Of a stretch of DNA of 64,000 nt, positions 12,701 to 25,300 are shown one piece after another. A program made the translations under genes and the position numbers. The notes below the pieces were generated by a model that saw only the letters and a list, made by a program, of their open reading frames with translations, had not been told where the DNA came from and did not search any database. The stretch spans positions 930,001 to 994,000 of the forward strand of contig NC_063071.1 of the NCBI RefSeq assembly GCF_022605165.1, written 5' to 3'. The stretch comes from Purpureocillium takamizusanense (lineage: Eukaryota > Ascomycota > Sordariomycetes > Hypocreales > Ophiocordycipitaceae). Position 1 is the first letter of the stretch; each line of letters starts with the position of its first letter.

Positions 12701-15700
12701 CACTGTAGCAGGCCCTGACAACAAATGAAGTTGGAAGCCCAGATCAGTACCTTGACGCGGGCTCGGGTGCCGTCGAAGAGGGGGCGGGAAGAAGAACCCC
12801 TCCACAAGTAATGAGATGACGCTTCTGGCGTGAGGCACAGTGGGGCCAGAGAAATCGCAGACTCGAGGTAGATTAAGCAAGCGCGTCACAAAGGCCTTCT
12901 GACCGTAAGAGCAGTCCTTCGTGATCATTGTCGGTTGATAACGCACCCCTCGAGAAGGAAAAGGCAAGTCTCTTCTGCAAGTCGATGCCGCAGAACAATG
13001 CGCCATGAGATCGCATGAGAGTACTGTTTGGCAGGAGGTTAGAGCAAGTTGCCCATGACACTACAAGCGGCCAATAACCGCTGCGCCTTCCCCCCGGACG
13101 CTGCAGGCCAATGCAGCCAAGGGGTAGCAGCAGAGCAAAAGGTGCAAGGCCGTGAATACTTGAGAATACTCACCGTTTTTCTTTTGAACGGGCGGGGGGG
13201 CGCACCAGGCTTGCCGCCAACGTCTTGTAGACGACTCTGTGTGACATGGCAATGGTTGCCGGCGTCGATGAACGAGGCCTGCCTTGGAGCGCGCGTCGAC
13301 CGGCCGGGTGGCGCATTCCTCATGACGACGATACGAATACAGGCAAGCAAGGCATATGCATGTGCTTAGGAGGCCCCCAAAGATTTGATCCGAGCAGTCG
13401 AGGATATCGAGGCAAAGTACCAGGTAGTCGACTCAATGACTGTTGCTCCTCGGTTGAGGCTTTCGGGCTTCAAATGGCTGACTTGGTAGATACTACCTAA
13501 AGCGCCTGGGTATCTACTGCTAATGTAGGTAGGAGGTACTTCGTGTGGCACTCAGCAGCACCTTCCGTCACTTCTCGCTGCCAAGGCGAGTGTATATGCC
13601 TTACGCACGAGGCAGGGAGGCCGTGCGCCAGATATTAAACGATAGGTAAGGACGTATTGTCTTGTGAGTGCATGACATGAGCGAGGCCAGGCAAGCGCGA
13701 CCGAGTGACTGCCACGTAACCGTCGCTCACCTGTCCAAGCTGGGCAGGCGGACTGCCTTGTTCGTCCGCGACGCTGCTGGAGGAAGGAAGCCACGGCCAA
13801 CGCCACAGAACAATGGGCAGCGCGGCGTCCGACATCCCTGGAAGCAGCTTACTTGCCTCATCTCTTGCATTTGCAGGCAGCGCGCATCATCATCGCGTGC
13901 AGCGTGCCGCGTACCTTCGGGCGGCGGCGCCGCATCGGCAGCCGTCGCCGCCGCACGTTGTGAGCACCCATCCCCACCAACCGCCTTGGACCATCTTCCC
14001 ATCTTCGTCTATCCTTCTCCTCCGGCTATCGATGGGTGACCGCCGTGTGGCGTGCGCTTGTTTGAACTCGGCAGGCTGGTCTGGCAATTTATTAGCTGGC
14101 AGCCGATCGATGGCATCTAGTATTACCAGCGCTCCCTCAAGCGGGCCGCCACTGGAGGATTGCAGTGCCAGCCAGCCCTGCCAGGAGGTCCGTCTCCCGG
14201 CTCGCGTAGCACCAATACAGGGACACTGGGCTCTCACAAAAGTGACGGCTCGCCATGGACGACGGGCTGTGATGCGCAACAGCGCAGGCACCGCGGAACC
14301 CTTACGAGTTGACGCAGTGCAACGGCGCAGTGCCAAGGTTCGTGACGAGTTGAGGCGCCGCCGCGGACGGCATCAGAGTGAACAGCTGTGCTCATCGGTC
14401 GCCCACATGAGACCAGCAGGCCGCAGTCACGATGCATCTGGCTCACAGCCATTTCGTCGCAGCAAACGCGCTACGGGTCGACGGGTGCCGCAAAAGATAA
14501 CGCTCTCCCGAGTCTCTCCAATTGCGGCCCCGCGCTACCTTGAGTGCATAGCGAACGATGAAGAGCAGGAACGGACCCGACGACCGAGTTGCAACCTGAT
14601 ATGCCAGCAACCACACCTGCCGACCCGATGCGTTCGAAATCAGCAAGGATGGAGACGACCTGATAGCGCCCGAGTGGGCTCATGGGACGGAGCCGGTCAG
14701 TCTCCGCGACAGATATCTTTGGGCCCGGGAGTGCAGGAACCAAGACAGTGCTGCAGATTGTATCCGCACAACGCCTGACCACTGATGGGTTCCTGTCGTT
14801 GGCGTTGGCGGCGCAGGACGCCACGGCAAGACCGGGTCATCTGAAAGGCGGCCCCTGTCCGTCACGTCGGAGGCCTGGACGATAACACCGGGGAGCGACT
14901 TTTCGACCGCAGCGCTGCTCCCACGCCTCCTAACTGCCTGCTATTGGTACCTACGTACTTGTAGGTCCCCATAGCGCCGCCTTGCCGCAAGGACACGGAG
15001 TCTACAGAACAGACGGGACCTCGTGCGCGTTCCTGTATAGGTTCTATTACTCGTGCGGCGACAAGGTCCCGGGTCTCGGAGACGGCGGCCACTTGGACCT
15101 TGAAACGCGAGACAATGGCCGTACCGGCTGTCCTGCCGCCTGGGACACGCGGCGACGCAGACTCTCCACTGAGGTTGGCTCGTGATGGCACGACGGACGC
15201 CCACGGCCGACGACCCCAGGAGAGCGGTGCGTGGGTAGTGCAGATGGAAATGACGGGGTCGCGACGGCAGATGCACAACCAGTCCTTGGACATTGGTGTC
15301 CAAGTCGCCAACCAGAAGTGGATTCCTGTGGTGGGTTTTGCAAAAGGACCTGGAGCAGGCGCTAGGCGCCGAATGGTAGCGTCTGCCGGTGCTGTCTAGC
15401 GCGCCGCCGCCCACCCCTCCTCGCCCTCTCTCCCATCTTCACCTCACCATCCCCCAGGCGTCCCGGCCTGAAAAGCCCCGCCAGAGGGCGGCCAGACAGC
15501 GCCCTGAATTTAAGCCGGAGACGACGGTTGTCGGAGCCGGGTCTTGTCGATGGGTCGTCGCCTCGTCGTCCATGATGGCTTTACCGCCCCGACCAAGTCC
15601 GGGGCTGGTGCCGCCGGGGGCCACGGTCTGGAGCCGGGCCAAGACGAGGTTATTAATTGCTTGCGTGGTTGCAGTCTGGAGCCGACGAGATCAGACGGAC

Positions 15701-16007
15701 GACAGGTCGTCTCCCAGGTCCCCTGCGTATCTTGGTATCGTGGATCAGCCAGCCAGTCAATGAACATGGCAGCCGCCGTCGTCACCGACAGCCTCGCCGG
15801 CTTCGTGGGCGGAAGGGAACGTTCCCTGCGCAGGACGCTCCCACATACATACATACGGTGCGCGCGTGACGTGGTGGATGATACACAGGCACACCCATCC
15901 GTTCTATCTGACTAACACTGGGATGGCCGGCAGAGAGGACAGGAACAGTGCGTCTGGTGATATCCGGGCGCCAGTTGTGCGGTGCCATGCCTGCCAGGGT
16001 TTGGATT

Positions 16008-16136
16008 GGGGGGGGGGGGGGGACAAAAGGTCGGGAGAAGGCTGGGAGAAGATTGGCAGGGCAGCAGGGCAGGACAGGACACAGCAGGGCAGGGAAGGGC
16101 ATGGCAGGGCAGGGCAGGGAAGGGCAGGGTGCCTGG
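16008..16136. repeat. G-run plus GGGCAG-type minisatellite
   Basis: A run of 15 G at 16008-16022 is followed by imperfect repeats of GGGCAG/GGGAAGGGCA units to about 16132. The + strand carries well over four closely spaced GGG blocks, so G-quadruplex formation is possible. It lies about 1.6 kb upstream of the zinc-cluster regulator. Confidence 0.7.
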
Positions 16137-17159
16137 ACTGGGATGGATCATGGACATACATCTGTCTATCTGCTTGATCAAAGGCCGGGATGCAGCTTGT
16201 CGATGGCCACGCCCCCGTTGCCTTGCGGGCCACGCTCCGGACGGCCAGTCGACCCCAACGAGCTCCAACTTTTCATGGCCACACCCCCGCCTCCCTCTGG
16301 CCACACCGTTGGCATCTTCTCCAAAGAATCGACCAGGGACGGGACTCCACAAAGGCCCGTCCGTCTCGTCTCTTCTTCAGTCTCCCACATGCCACCACAC
16401 TCGCTGGCTGAGCTGAGCCTCAGGGCTGTAGGTTCGGTACGTACTCGCCGAGGTGAGAGCGTTTGTTCCCTTGTTCCTGGGTACCTGAGGCACCTTGCCT
16501 TCCCATGACGAGGCGCCTCGGCCTCCGCATTCGCCTCCTTTCCCCCTCGGGGCAACAAACAGAGGCGGCGGAACCGGCGCTGCGAGCGAAACGCGTCCCA
16601 ACAAGGCCGAGCGGCGGCGTTATGCCCAGCTGGCTGGATGGCCATCTAACGCACCGCCACCACTCGCTCCCAAGGAACCCGACATTTTGCACGACGAGGA
16701 TTCGCTGCCACGGGCACGCCCCTCACGGAGCAGGGGTCTCTACAATGAACGGCGCCATTTGGACGCACCCTCCATGCGACGGCCTCCCCGCCGATCTCCT
16801 CTCCATTGCTCACGCTCGCCCGCTCGGTTGGCTCCATGGCTCCTTTGCGACCGCTGGTCTGGCAGCAACAGCAACAACCACACACCCCTCCCCCCTTCCC
16901 TCCCCTTCTCCGCTCGCCCACATTTTCTCCAGAATCCAGATGATAACCCACTTGCTCGTCCGCCCCCCTCGTGCGCGGTACTCGCAGGGTACCCGTCCCT
17001 CGAAATCGACGACTCGAGCCATGCCACACCACCGGGATACGCCATCGGGACTCCTCGCTCTACCGCCGTGCCTTGAACTCCGTACCTCCAGTTCCTCCGC
17101 AATCACAAACCAGAGGCGTGCCTGGGTACCAAGTCAGTTACTCGTCACCCTTGTGCACA

Positions 17160-17678
17160 CACACAGGTACTTGGTGGACTTGACACAGAAAAAAAAAGTC
17201 AAGACACACCCCCCTCCTCGCCCCTCCCCCCGGTCAAGGTGCGAGCGGCCTTACTGCGACTCCGCTGTTCTCTTCTCGTCCACACTCCCGTCCCTATCGG
17301 CGTCTTCCAACTGCACTCGTCCCCATATACATAACCGTCCCCGTGCCCTTCCTGTTGCTGGCAATGAGACTTGCTGAAGACGACCCGTCTTGTCTCTCGC
17401 TCGCACATACACACGACACTGTCCCCGATCCTCCCATCACACATCTCTCCTTCACCCCATTGCTGGTCAAGCATCAACCTTCACCACCTCGGTCATACAC
17501 TTCAGCCGCTATATCGATTACGAACCTGGGACTCGGGGCAGACTTGCCGACTTCTTCACGACGCTGGCCTTCGCCCTGACCTCTCACGAACCCGGCTTGC
17601 CTGCCGTTTCCTACCTTGAAAGCCATTCGATAGCCGCGCCCCGATCCGGGACCCGGACCCCACGACTGTTGTGTGGAA
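17160..17678 (+). promoter_or_regulatory. Pyrimidine-rich proximal promoter/leader of the regulator gene
   Basis: The 500 bp before the ATG are C/T-rich on the + strand with repeated CACAC and CCTCC stretches and no reading frame of note. This resembles the CT-rich core promoters of highly regulated fungal genes. The transcription start cannot be placed. Confidence 0.4.
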
Positions 17679-20310
17679 ATGACTGCTCCCCTCTCGCACC
17701 AGACCGTCACTGTCAAGGACGCCGCCGCTGTTCGCAAGCGCAGAAGACGTGCTCCTGCCGGGGGTGCTTCCGATGATTGCTTCACATGCTCCAAGCGAAA
17801 CGTCAAATGCGACCGCCGGCGGCCGTACTGCTCCCAATGCCTCGAGATTGGCAACGAATGCTCGGGTTATAAGACCCAGCTGACCTGGGGCGTCGGAGTT
17901 GCCAGCCGGGGCAAACTGCGTGGCCTGTCCCTGCCCATCGCAAAGGCGCCTCCAGTCACCCGTGAGCCCAAGAAATCGCCCGTCAGCCGATCACGGTCCA
18001 ACTCAACGGCTCCCATTGTGTCTGCACACTGGGGTGAACATGAAGACCAGCGGAGGTCACACCGTGGTCCCATGGACATTCCGCCTCTCTCCCACATGTC
18101 CGGATCAAGTCCAGCGACTCCTTATCCTGGATCCGGCTACGAGTACCTCTCCATGTCTCACCCAGAGACCGTCGTGCCGCATGGCAGTTGGGGCAGCGTC
18201 CATTATGCTTCCAACATGGTCCACTCTCCCGACGCGACGCCCAAGTACTCTAAGTTCCCCTTGCCTCTCATCACCGACGGGCTCTCGTCGGTCGATTCGG
18301 TCAGCGATGTCGACTACCTCTCGCCTCTCAGCCAGTCCTACTCCCGCGAAGAGATGCCGTTTGGCAGCAATCACTCCGTCATCTACGATGGGTACCCCGC
18401 CAACCAGCAAAACTCACCCGTGCCGCAAAGCCCGCCCTCAGCGCTCGTTCTTGACCACAGCAGGGCGCCCACGTCATGTCCGGGCCTCGTCTACGCCCCT
18501 TCCGAACCAAGCTCCAGTCTCCCCTCCCATCTGGATCACTTCGACGCACACCTGGGCCACAAGCTGATGCGGGAGTGTGACCCCCTCAGTGAGCATCATA
18601 TGGCGCCCTGTCCAGCCTTCCCGTTCTAATGAGGCAGCAGGTGTCCCTCCAGTCGACGCGTTTGCCACAAGCCCCAATCCTGCTGGCACAATGTGGACGT
18701 CATCTCACAGTCGGGACGAGGACCTGCACTCCCCCCAATCGGAGCCCGCACAGGCTCGATGGCCCGGCCTGCGAGGAGGAAATACCCTGCGAGTGAGCCC
18801 CGACCTGGTGGCGCGCATGCCTTTCTTTATGGACTATTACAAGAACACCATGGCTCCGTCCATGGTGTACATTGATGGCCCGCACAACCCTTTCCGTGAT
18901 CACATCTTGCGGCTTGCCGCCAACAGCCAAAGCTTGCAACACGCCATTTGCGCATTGTCAGCATGCAATCTGCGCATGAAGCGGAAGCTGAGCTTGGGCC
19001 ATGACACGCACGAGCTTTGGGAGAGGCTCATGGTCGAGAAGCACGCCATAGACAGCTTGGGCGATGCCCAGCCAGAGGAGCCAGCACTCGCGGAAGAGTT
19101 TCAACATCGCAACCTGGCCGTCCATCTCCTCAATGAGCAGCTCAACGATCCCGTCAAGTCGGCTTACGACTCGGTCCTCGCCACTATTTTACTCTTGTGT
19201 CACTATCGCATGGTTGAATCGGGGGTTGCCAGGTTCCACACGCAATTCGCAGGTGTCAAGAAGATCCTGGCCATGAGGTCGGAGCGCTTCGGCCCCTGCC
19301 GCGACTCCGCCTGGATGGAGGCTCTATTCACCTACTTTGACGCCATATCGGCCAGCATCAACGACCGAGAAGCGCAACTGACGCCAGGGTTAGACGACGA
19401 ATATGCTGCAGACCAGTTTCTGCCCCTTGGTGCCGAGAACCTGGTTGGCTGCGAGAGGGAGCTTTTCAAGACCATCAGCAAGCTCGGACGCCTGAATTTG
19501 CTATCGCAGCATCGACCCGTCCAGAACATGGCGGCGACCCCTCGGCGCAGCTCAGAAGCGTCACAGCAGCCACTCAGCATGACATCTCCCATGAGTCAAT
19601 CTTACAGGGATGGCATGACCAGGGCTCACGGCCAGCAGCCTGGCGACCTTTTCCAGATGCCGACCCATCGGTTTGACGGCAACGGATTCGGCACGACTCT
19701 GGATGACGATGAGATTCTCGCTTCAGCCATGTGCACGTCGTCGGCATTCGACGATCGCCGGTCCCTGTTTTGGCGCGAATGGAAGGACACGCGATATGCC
19801 CTGCAGAACTGGCAGTTCGACGCCGTAGCCGTCGCTGCGACGTTGCCAGGGTCTCCCAGCCCTGCCCAAATCCGCGACCTGGAGTCCCTGTCGGAAGCTT
19901 TCCGCTACGCAGCTCTGCTTTACACGGAACGACTGGCGGGTCCAAGCACGCCATCGAGCCACACCAATTTTCAGAACTTCGTCAGCCAAGTCGTCTACTA
20001 TGCAACAAGCTTGGACGCTGGGAGCACCGCAGAAAAATTTCTGCTCTGGCCGCTATTCGTGGCTGGCTCCGAGTGCGTCAACGAGCTTCAGCAGAATATC
20101 GTGCGGACCAAGTGTCGCGAAATTATGAGCCGTTCGGGCTACATGAACAACCTGTCGGCACTCGACATCCTGGAGAAGCTCTGGGCAGGCGAGTTCAAGA
20201 ACGGAGCAGATCTCCGAAACAGGGCAAAGATGGCCGGCTGCAGGGGCCCCTTCAATTGGGCAAAGTGCTTCGGAGGGCCCGGAGTCGAGGCAGAGTGGAT
20301 CATGTTCTGA
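17679..20310 (+). CDS. Zn(II)2Cys6 transcription factor with fungal-specific regulatory domain
   Basis: Nuclear DNA-binding regulator. Exons 17679-18588 and 18638-20310 with a 49-bp intron (donor GTGAGC, branch CTAAT, acceptor GGCAG) give 860 aa; an alternative acceptor 3 bp downstream keeps the frame. The ATG at 17679 is the first in frame; an upstream in-frame GTG is not a credible start. A basic stretch precedes a perfect binuclear cluster, Cys34, 37, 44, 51, 54 and 61 (C-x2-C-x6-C-x6-C-x2-C-x6-C). WGVGVASRGKLRGLSLP follows directly, a typical companion of this class. A Ser/Pro-rich linker (about residues 90-330) precedes a long helical region resembling the fungal_trans_2 (PF11951) domain. 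The target genes are unknown. The gene is isolated, with 14 kb upstream and 10.6 kb downstream gene-free, so genome context gives no hint of function. Confidence 0.9.
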
Positions 20311-20802
20311 TCCATGGGTGCAGATGCACGCGGGGAATTTGGAGCCGGGTCATATGAGATGGGAAGAAACAGTTTACTACCCCCAACCAAAATCTAGGCG
20401 CCTGGGAAGACGGGAACGTGGTGATTGCTTATGCATTACATGGAGCCATTATGGGCAACTGGGATCATGGATCTGAGTCATTACCGCCAGGTCATCAGTA
20501 TTCGGAGCGGTGTTCGGGAAGGAGTTCATTGTTATAGCCGACTTTTCGGTCTGGTCGTGTGTGTTTGCCCAAGGCGGCAGGGGTGGGGCGAGAGGACACG
20601 GCCATGGGACACGGACGTCGCTGCCTTCTTTCCTTGTTGTACAATGACGGCAGCATTGCTTCGTGGCGGAAAACGGCGAAAGCAGGAGAAAGTCTGTATT
20701 ATCTTGGTCGCTGATGGGATGGAGACTTATCTGTCGGAGTCTTACTTACAGGGGAATGATTCAAGCCCCATTCTCGAGTACCTACTTTACGAAGACAATG
20801 AT

Positions 20803-20804
<2 letters not shown>

Positions 20805-20838
<34 letters not shown>
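20805..20838. repeat. (AC)17 microsatellite
   Basis: An uninterrupted dinucleotide array, flanked by TG on the left and CACATATATACA on the right, lies about 500 bp beyond the regulator stop codon. Confidence 0.95.
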
Positions 20839-20839
<1 letters not shown>

Positions 20840-22014
20840 ACATATATACACATACATGGCGCGAAGTGTTTAAAAGACAAGGTCCTCCTGATGTCCCATT
20901 CGCGGCGAGTTCATAAGCTCTGCGCGAGCAAGTTACGCACATGTCTTGTCTTTGGAGAGTATGAGATAAGTCTTTACGACCCTCATGTGCAAAGTCACCT
21001 GGCCCGAAACCTCGCACAGGTCCAGCTAGCACCTTGCCTTATCTTAGTACTGCGCCCTTGGGTACCGTATCGTATCGTACTTAGTAGCTCAGATATAGAA
21101 GAACAGAATCAATACTAAGGCTGCTGCGGCCTGCCCGAGGCGGTGACGTCTCTTGCAAGAGAGAACAAATACAACAAGGGGCTTTGACGACGACGTATAT
21201 CGGGGGAGAGGGGGGGGTGCTTATTGTCACCTCATAGCCCCGCCGTGTCACGAGCTGGGCTGACGAGCTATAGCACCTTACCAGGTAGTACCTTCCGTAG
21301 GGCTGCTCCTCTGCTGGGGATCCTGGCGGTACAGTACAGTGCCTAACTACTACCTTGCCTTATTAGATACAATTCATGCTCAATGTCCCGACGGGGCGGG
21401 GCGGACAAGGACTGGGGGCTGGGGCCGCTTTGATGTCTGTCCATCCACCACCCCCGCCATTTCCCGAAGCGAGATGGGACGAACGTACATACTTCGTACC
21501 TACAGAAGAAGCAAAAGAGGAAGACCGAAGAGGAAAATACCAGAGAGTAAAAAGAAAGGAAAAAGGAAAGAAGAGAAAAGTGTTAGCCCCGTGTCCATGC
21601 CCTTCGCAAGCACTTACTAACTCGGATTGCTCGTTGTAGATAGACTTTGGCCTGAGACATCACCGTCGGCTGACGGCGGGGGAGGGAGGAGGGGCCGCGG
21701 GCGCGGGCGCGGGCGGATACTACGACAACCTACCTACCTAATGGCCAAATGCGAACAGACGGGACAACTGTGAGGAGTACCTGGGTACGGATCTGGCGCG
21801 TGCGGCTCGCTTACTGTCTACGGCCCAAGATGGAGATTGCCCAAAGTCGCTGTCTGTAGTACCTTATGTAGAGTATGTATTACCATGACGCATATCCGGG
21901 GGCTCCTCTGGTCCCCTTCTCTCTCTCTCTCTCTCCCACTCACTCCCTCTGACGTGCAGGTCGTTACATCCAAGAGACTGCTTCGTCGGTCGAGAGTTCC
22001 GCATTCGGGGCGCC

Positions 22015-22328
22015 GGGGGGGGGGGGGGCATGTGCACATGTATATCCCCCAGCCCGCCACGAACACCCCTCCCCTTCATCTGGCGGCGGCGTCCGACAAT
22101 AGTTCCAGAAGGCGGATTCGCGAAATGCTCTTCCTAGGCCGCGCCATGTGCGAGGCTTGTGCAAGGCGGAAAGCGGGGGGGGATTATCCCACAACTAGTC
22201 GCAGCACGTCGTACATTGAATACGGACTATCACTATGGCGTAGGTATATCGAGGGGTATAGTATAGTATTCGTTGAGTGTAAGCGCTGGACGGGGGAATG
22301 ATAAACAGGGGCAGGGGGGGGGGGGGGG
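22015..22328. repeat. Pair of long G homopolymers
   Basis: There are 14 G at 22015-22028 and 15 G at 22314-22328, 286 bp apart. Such runs are unstable and are also common places for assembly length errors. Confidence 0.85.
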
Positions 22329-25300
22329 ACAGGCGCACGCCAGAGCGGAGAAATAGCCCAAAGCCGCAGTGAGATGCGGCCTCTTGTGCATGGCCCAGCC
22401 CTGATGGTGGCGCAGTCGGTCCAGCATCTGCTAGCAGTAGGAGTATGTAGTGACAATACCTTATCGCCATGTCAGAGGCAAGCGAACAATTTAAGGATGC
22501 GATCGGTGACGGGAAGGCGGAGGGCGCATGCGACTCGCCCAAGACAGGTCGGCCCGCTGACTTGCAGTGGGCGACCCAAGATCTGCTTGTAAGTGGTAGG
22601 TAGTACTTAGTAATGGCTGCCTGTCCGTCTATACTTCGCATGCATGGCCGCAAAGCATTGGGTGAGTCAAGCAGCAGCTGGCCAAGGCGCTGTTGACCTG
22701 CGTTTCATTGCGTGCGAAAGCCCGAGGGGGAGGAGCAGGGGTTTGAGTGAGAGTTGGGCGAGAGAACGACACCTTGGGTCAGCAGACTGGAGAGAGCCGC
22801 TTCGCCGACCACGACAAAGGAGTAAGTGGGCAGGGATTGGGTTGAGGATGGAGGGCAGTCCTGCCGAGGCACTGGCCAGCTGGCCAGCGGGCTGGACCGG
22901 CCTGCGTCGCGCGTTTGCCCACCCGCACGGCACGCGCAGCCACGAACCGGTCCATCCATCCTTCAACCACTGCGTACGTGAACTGCTCACAAAGACGGGG
23001 GGAGGGGAGCCAAGACATGATCGGCGGCCGAGCTGGACGGGTCTCCTTCTTGATTCTGCGCTGCGGTGGGTGCTGATTGGACAAACGGGCGCCTACTGCT
23101 GCGGCCGGCTGCGGGGTGTGGCGCTGGGCAGATCAGCGGCGAGCGTGGCGGCGGGGTGTTCGACACGAGAGGGGGGCCCTGGGCTGGGCTGGGGGTCCCT
23201 GGGCGGCGGCCACTGACAGAGCCCGTCCAGCTGGGGCAGCCCGCACCGCAGCGGATGGCGGCGCCTGGTGGTCCTTGGCTTACAGGCCACTTCCGTCCCT
23301 CTCCAGGCCCTCTGTCCATCCACCCATGTGATCAGGCGCCCGTGCCACACCATCGCTCCATGGCGCCGCGCCGCTCCCTTCGACGGCTGCGAGATGTGCA
23401 TCGGATTGGACGGTCAAAGGCTTCTGGAAAAGAGCGCGCAGAAGCCAGGTACCTGGGGGCGCATGCACCCTGGCTCGTGGCAGCGGCGGCGGCGGTGCCT
23501 CAAGTTGATGACAAGATGCGGACGGGTGCCAGCGTGAGCCACGAGCCAAGGCCGGCCTTTGAGGCGAAACCCGGGGTTGATGCCGTCGTTGGCAGAGCAG
23601 TGGCATCAAGTCCGATGAGCCACGCGCACGGGATAGTAATCGGCCCTCGCGCGCCTTCAAATTCTGCGTCGGCGTCTGGCGGTCCCTGACGATGACAACA
23701 GCGGCTGAGGCTGTGGGGTGGTGGTGGGCGGGGGGGGAGGGTCTTGACCGACAATGAGATAGGGTAGTGTTGCGATTGCGAAATCTGAGGTTGCATTTCT
23801 GTGGTACTTGGGGGATACTTGAGTCCCTTGCTCAATACCTTGTGGCTCGACGTCTACCACCTACTAACATACGCAAGGGTACCCACCTATGGACACGGCA
23901 CTGCGCGCAGACCGACCTGAATGCACCGCATAACCGCAGCAGCACCCCCTCCCCATGCCGACGGGACTGCGTGGGCTGAACGAACGGGTACTTACAGTCA
24001 TCTAATCTAGCCTTGCAACGAAGAAAGTCTGTTGCCGACTGCGAAAATCGGATGCAATGTGACAACATGACGGGCTTGCCGGGATTGCCAGGGAACGACC
24101 GCAACGTCATGGCCGCTTGGCCATGGCATGGCAAGTCTGGGCGCGAAGAGACGACCGCGACGCATCGCAGCGCGTGCTGGTCAAAGAGGAGCACGAAAAG
24201 ACGGCGGCGGCTGCGAGGGGCATTGGCGCGCCGTTGGCAAACCCAAAGATTCGCGACAGTTGGTGCGCTTTTTGGCCTTCACCTCCCCCGCGCGCCTCAC
24301 CGGTCAGTCGTTGTCTGTCAGCCGTCGAGGATGCGTGGCGGGATGAGCTGTCGACGGCGAGAACGGTGGTGGTCGGCCACGGCGTGGTGGAGAGGCCGGA
24401 TCCTGAGGCGATGGAAGCTTGGTGGAGGTTGGCATTGGCGCTTGGGGGCAACTAACCCGCCTAGTAAACCGCTGCACCGGGCACTGAGGGAGGTGACGGG
24501 CAGGAACAACCGGTGGAAGGTTTTCGGCCTGTAGTATTGGCCGCCGAAGAGTGGAGGGCTAGGTCCAGTAAGTCCCTTCCAGTGCAGGCTTCCCTTCCTT
24601 ACCTAGGTAGGTCGGTCTGACAGTGCGGCCTGGCTGCTTTGGCACTTGCAAGCCGCTGCGGCTCTTTCCCAACGACAAATCTCAATGCCCTCGTTTACTA
24701 CTACTCCGTACGCACGGCAACTTGCTCCATGCTCGCCGCGGCTCACGAGCTCCCCTCACCTCCCGCCTTGAGTCCACGCTCCCAGTCAACCCTCTCCGCC
24801 CACCAACCGATCCACCCCCTCCAAACCGGGGCCCGAGCGGTTCGGCTCTTTCCAGCGAGCCTGCTTCCTCCCCCCTTCCCCTCTCCCAACGCCAGTCGTC
24901 CCTTCGTCATTTCAGGAGCAGCCATGCTATATTCAGTGGTCCGCTCGTACGTCCCGAGACACGCCGCGGCTTTCTGCTGGCCCGACCCGGGAGAAGCCCC
25001 GATGGAGGCTTAAGCCATGGCCATGGCTACGGTCACGCCCGTAGGTTCCGCTGGCGGCCCCCCCCCAGACGCTCTCGCTCACGGCTCGCCCAGGGGGGTG
25101 GAGGGTTTCTAGCGACCTGGCTGGCCTCGCTCGCTCCACCAAACTAACTACCAGCCCTAGTCGCGAATGATTCACCTCCGGCTCGCCGCCGTCGACTCCT
25201 TCCTGCGCCAAACGATCCGCCACCACGACGCGTCGGTCGACATTTGCACCGCGAGCGAGACAAGCACCATTAGGATGGGATGCTGTCTGTGATGCGCAGG

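Larger units (their letters stand above)
3746..17678. other. 14-kb gene-free stretch
   Basis: No reading frame here looks like a protein family or continues across plausible splice sites. The longer frames (for example 13813-14778 and 16463-17377) have the Arg/Ser/Pro-rich composition of chance frames in GC-rich DNA. I found no tRNA-like cloverleaf or CRISPR-like array. The part at 4.0-5.7 kb holds simple C-rich and CT-rich tracts (about 5330-5400). Short palindromic motifs built on GTACGTAC occur, for example at about 12150. An uncharted ncRNA or a very long 5' leader of the following regulator gene remains possible. Confidence 0.6.

Noticed and set aside
13813..14778. 321-codon plus-strand open frame
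   Set aside because: Arg/Ser/Pro/His-rich, no domain-like periodicity of hydrophobic residues, and similar long frames exist on the opposite strand; expected by chance in GC-rich DNA.
16463..17377. 304-codon plus-strand open frame before the regulator gene
   Set aside because: Low-complexity translation of a CT-rich promoter; overlapping frames are equally open and none resembles a protein.
20805..20838. Telomere-like or CRISPR-like array
   Set aside because: It is a plain (AC)n microsatellite; no spacer-repeat structure or TTAGGG units are present.
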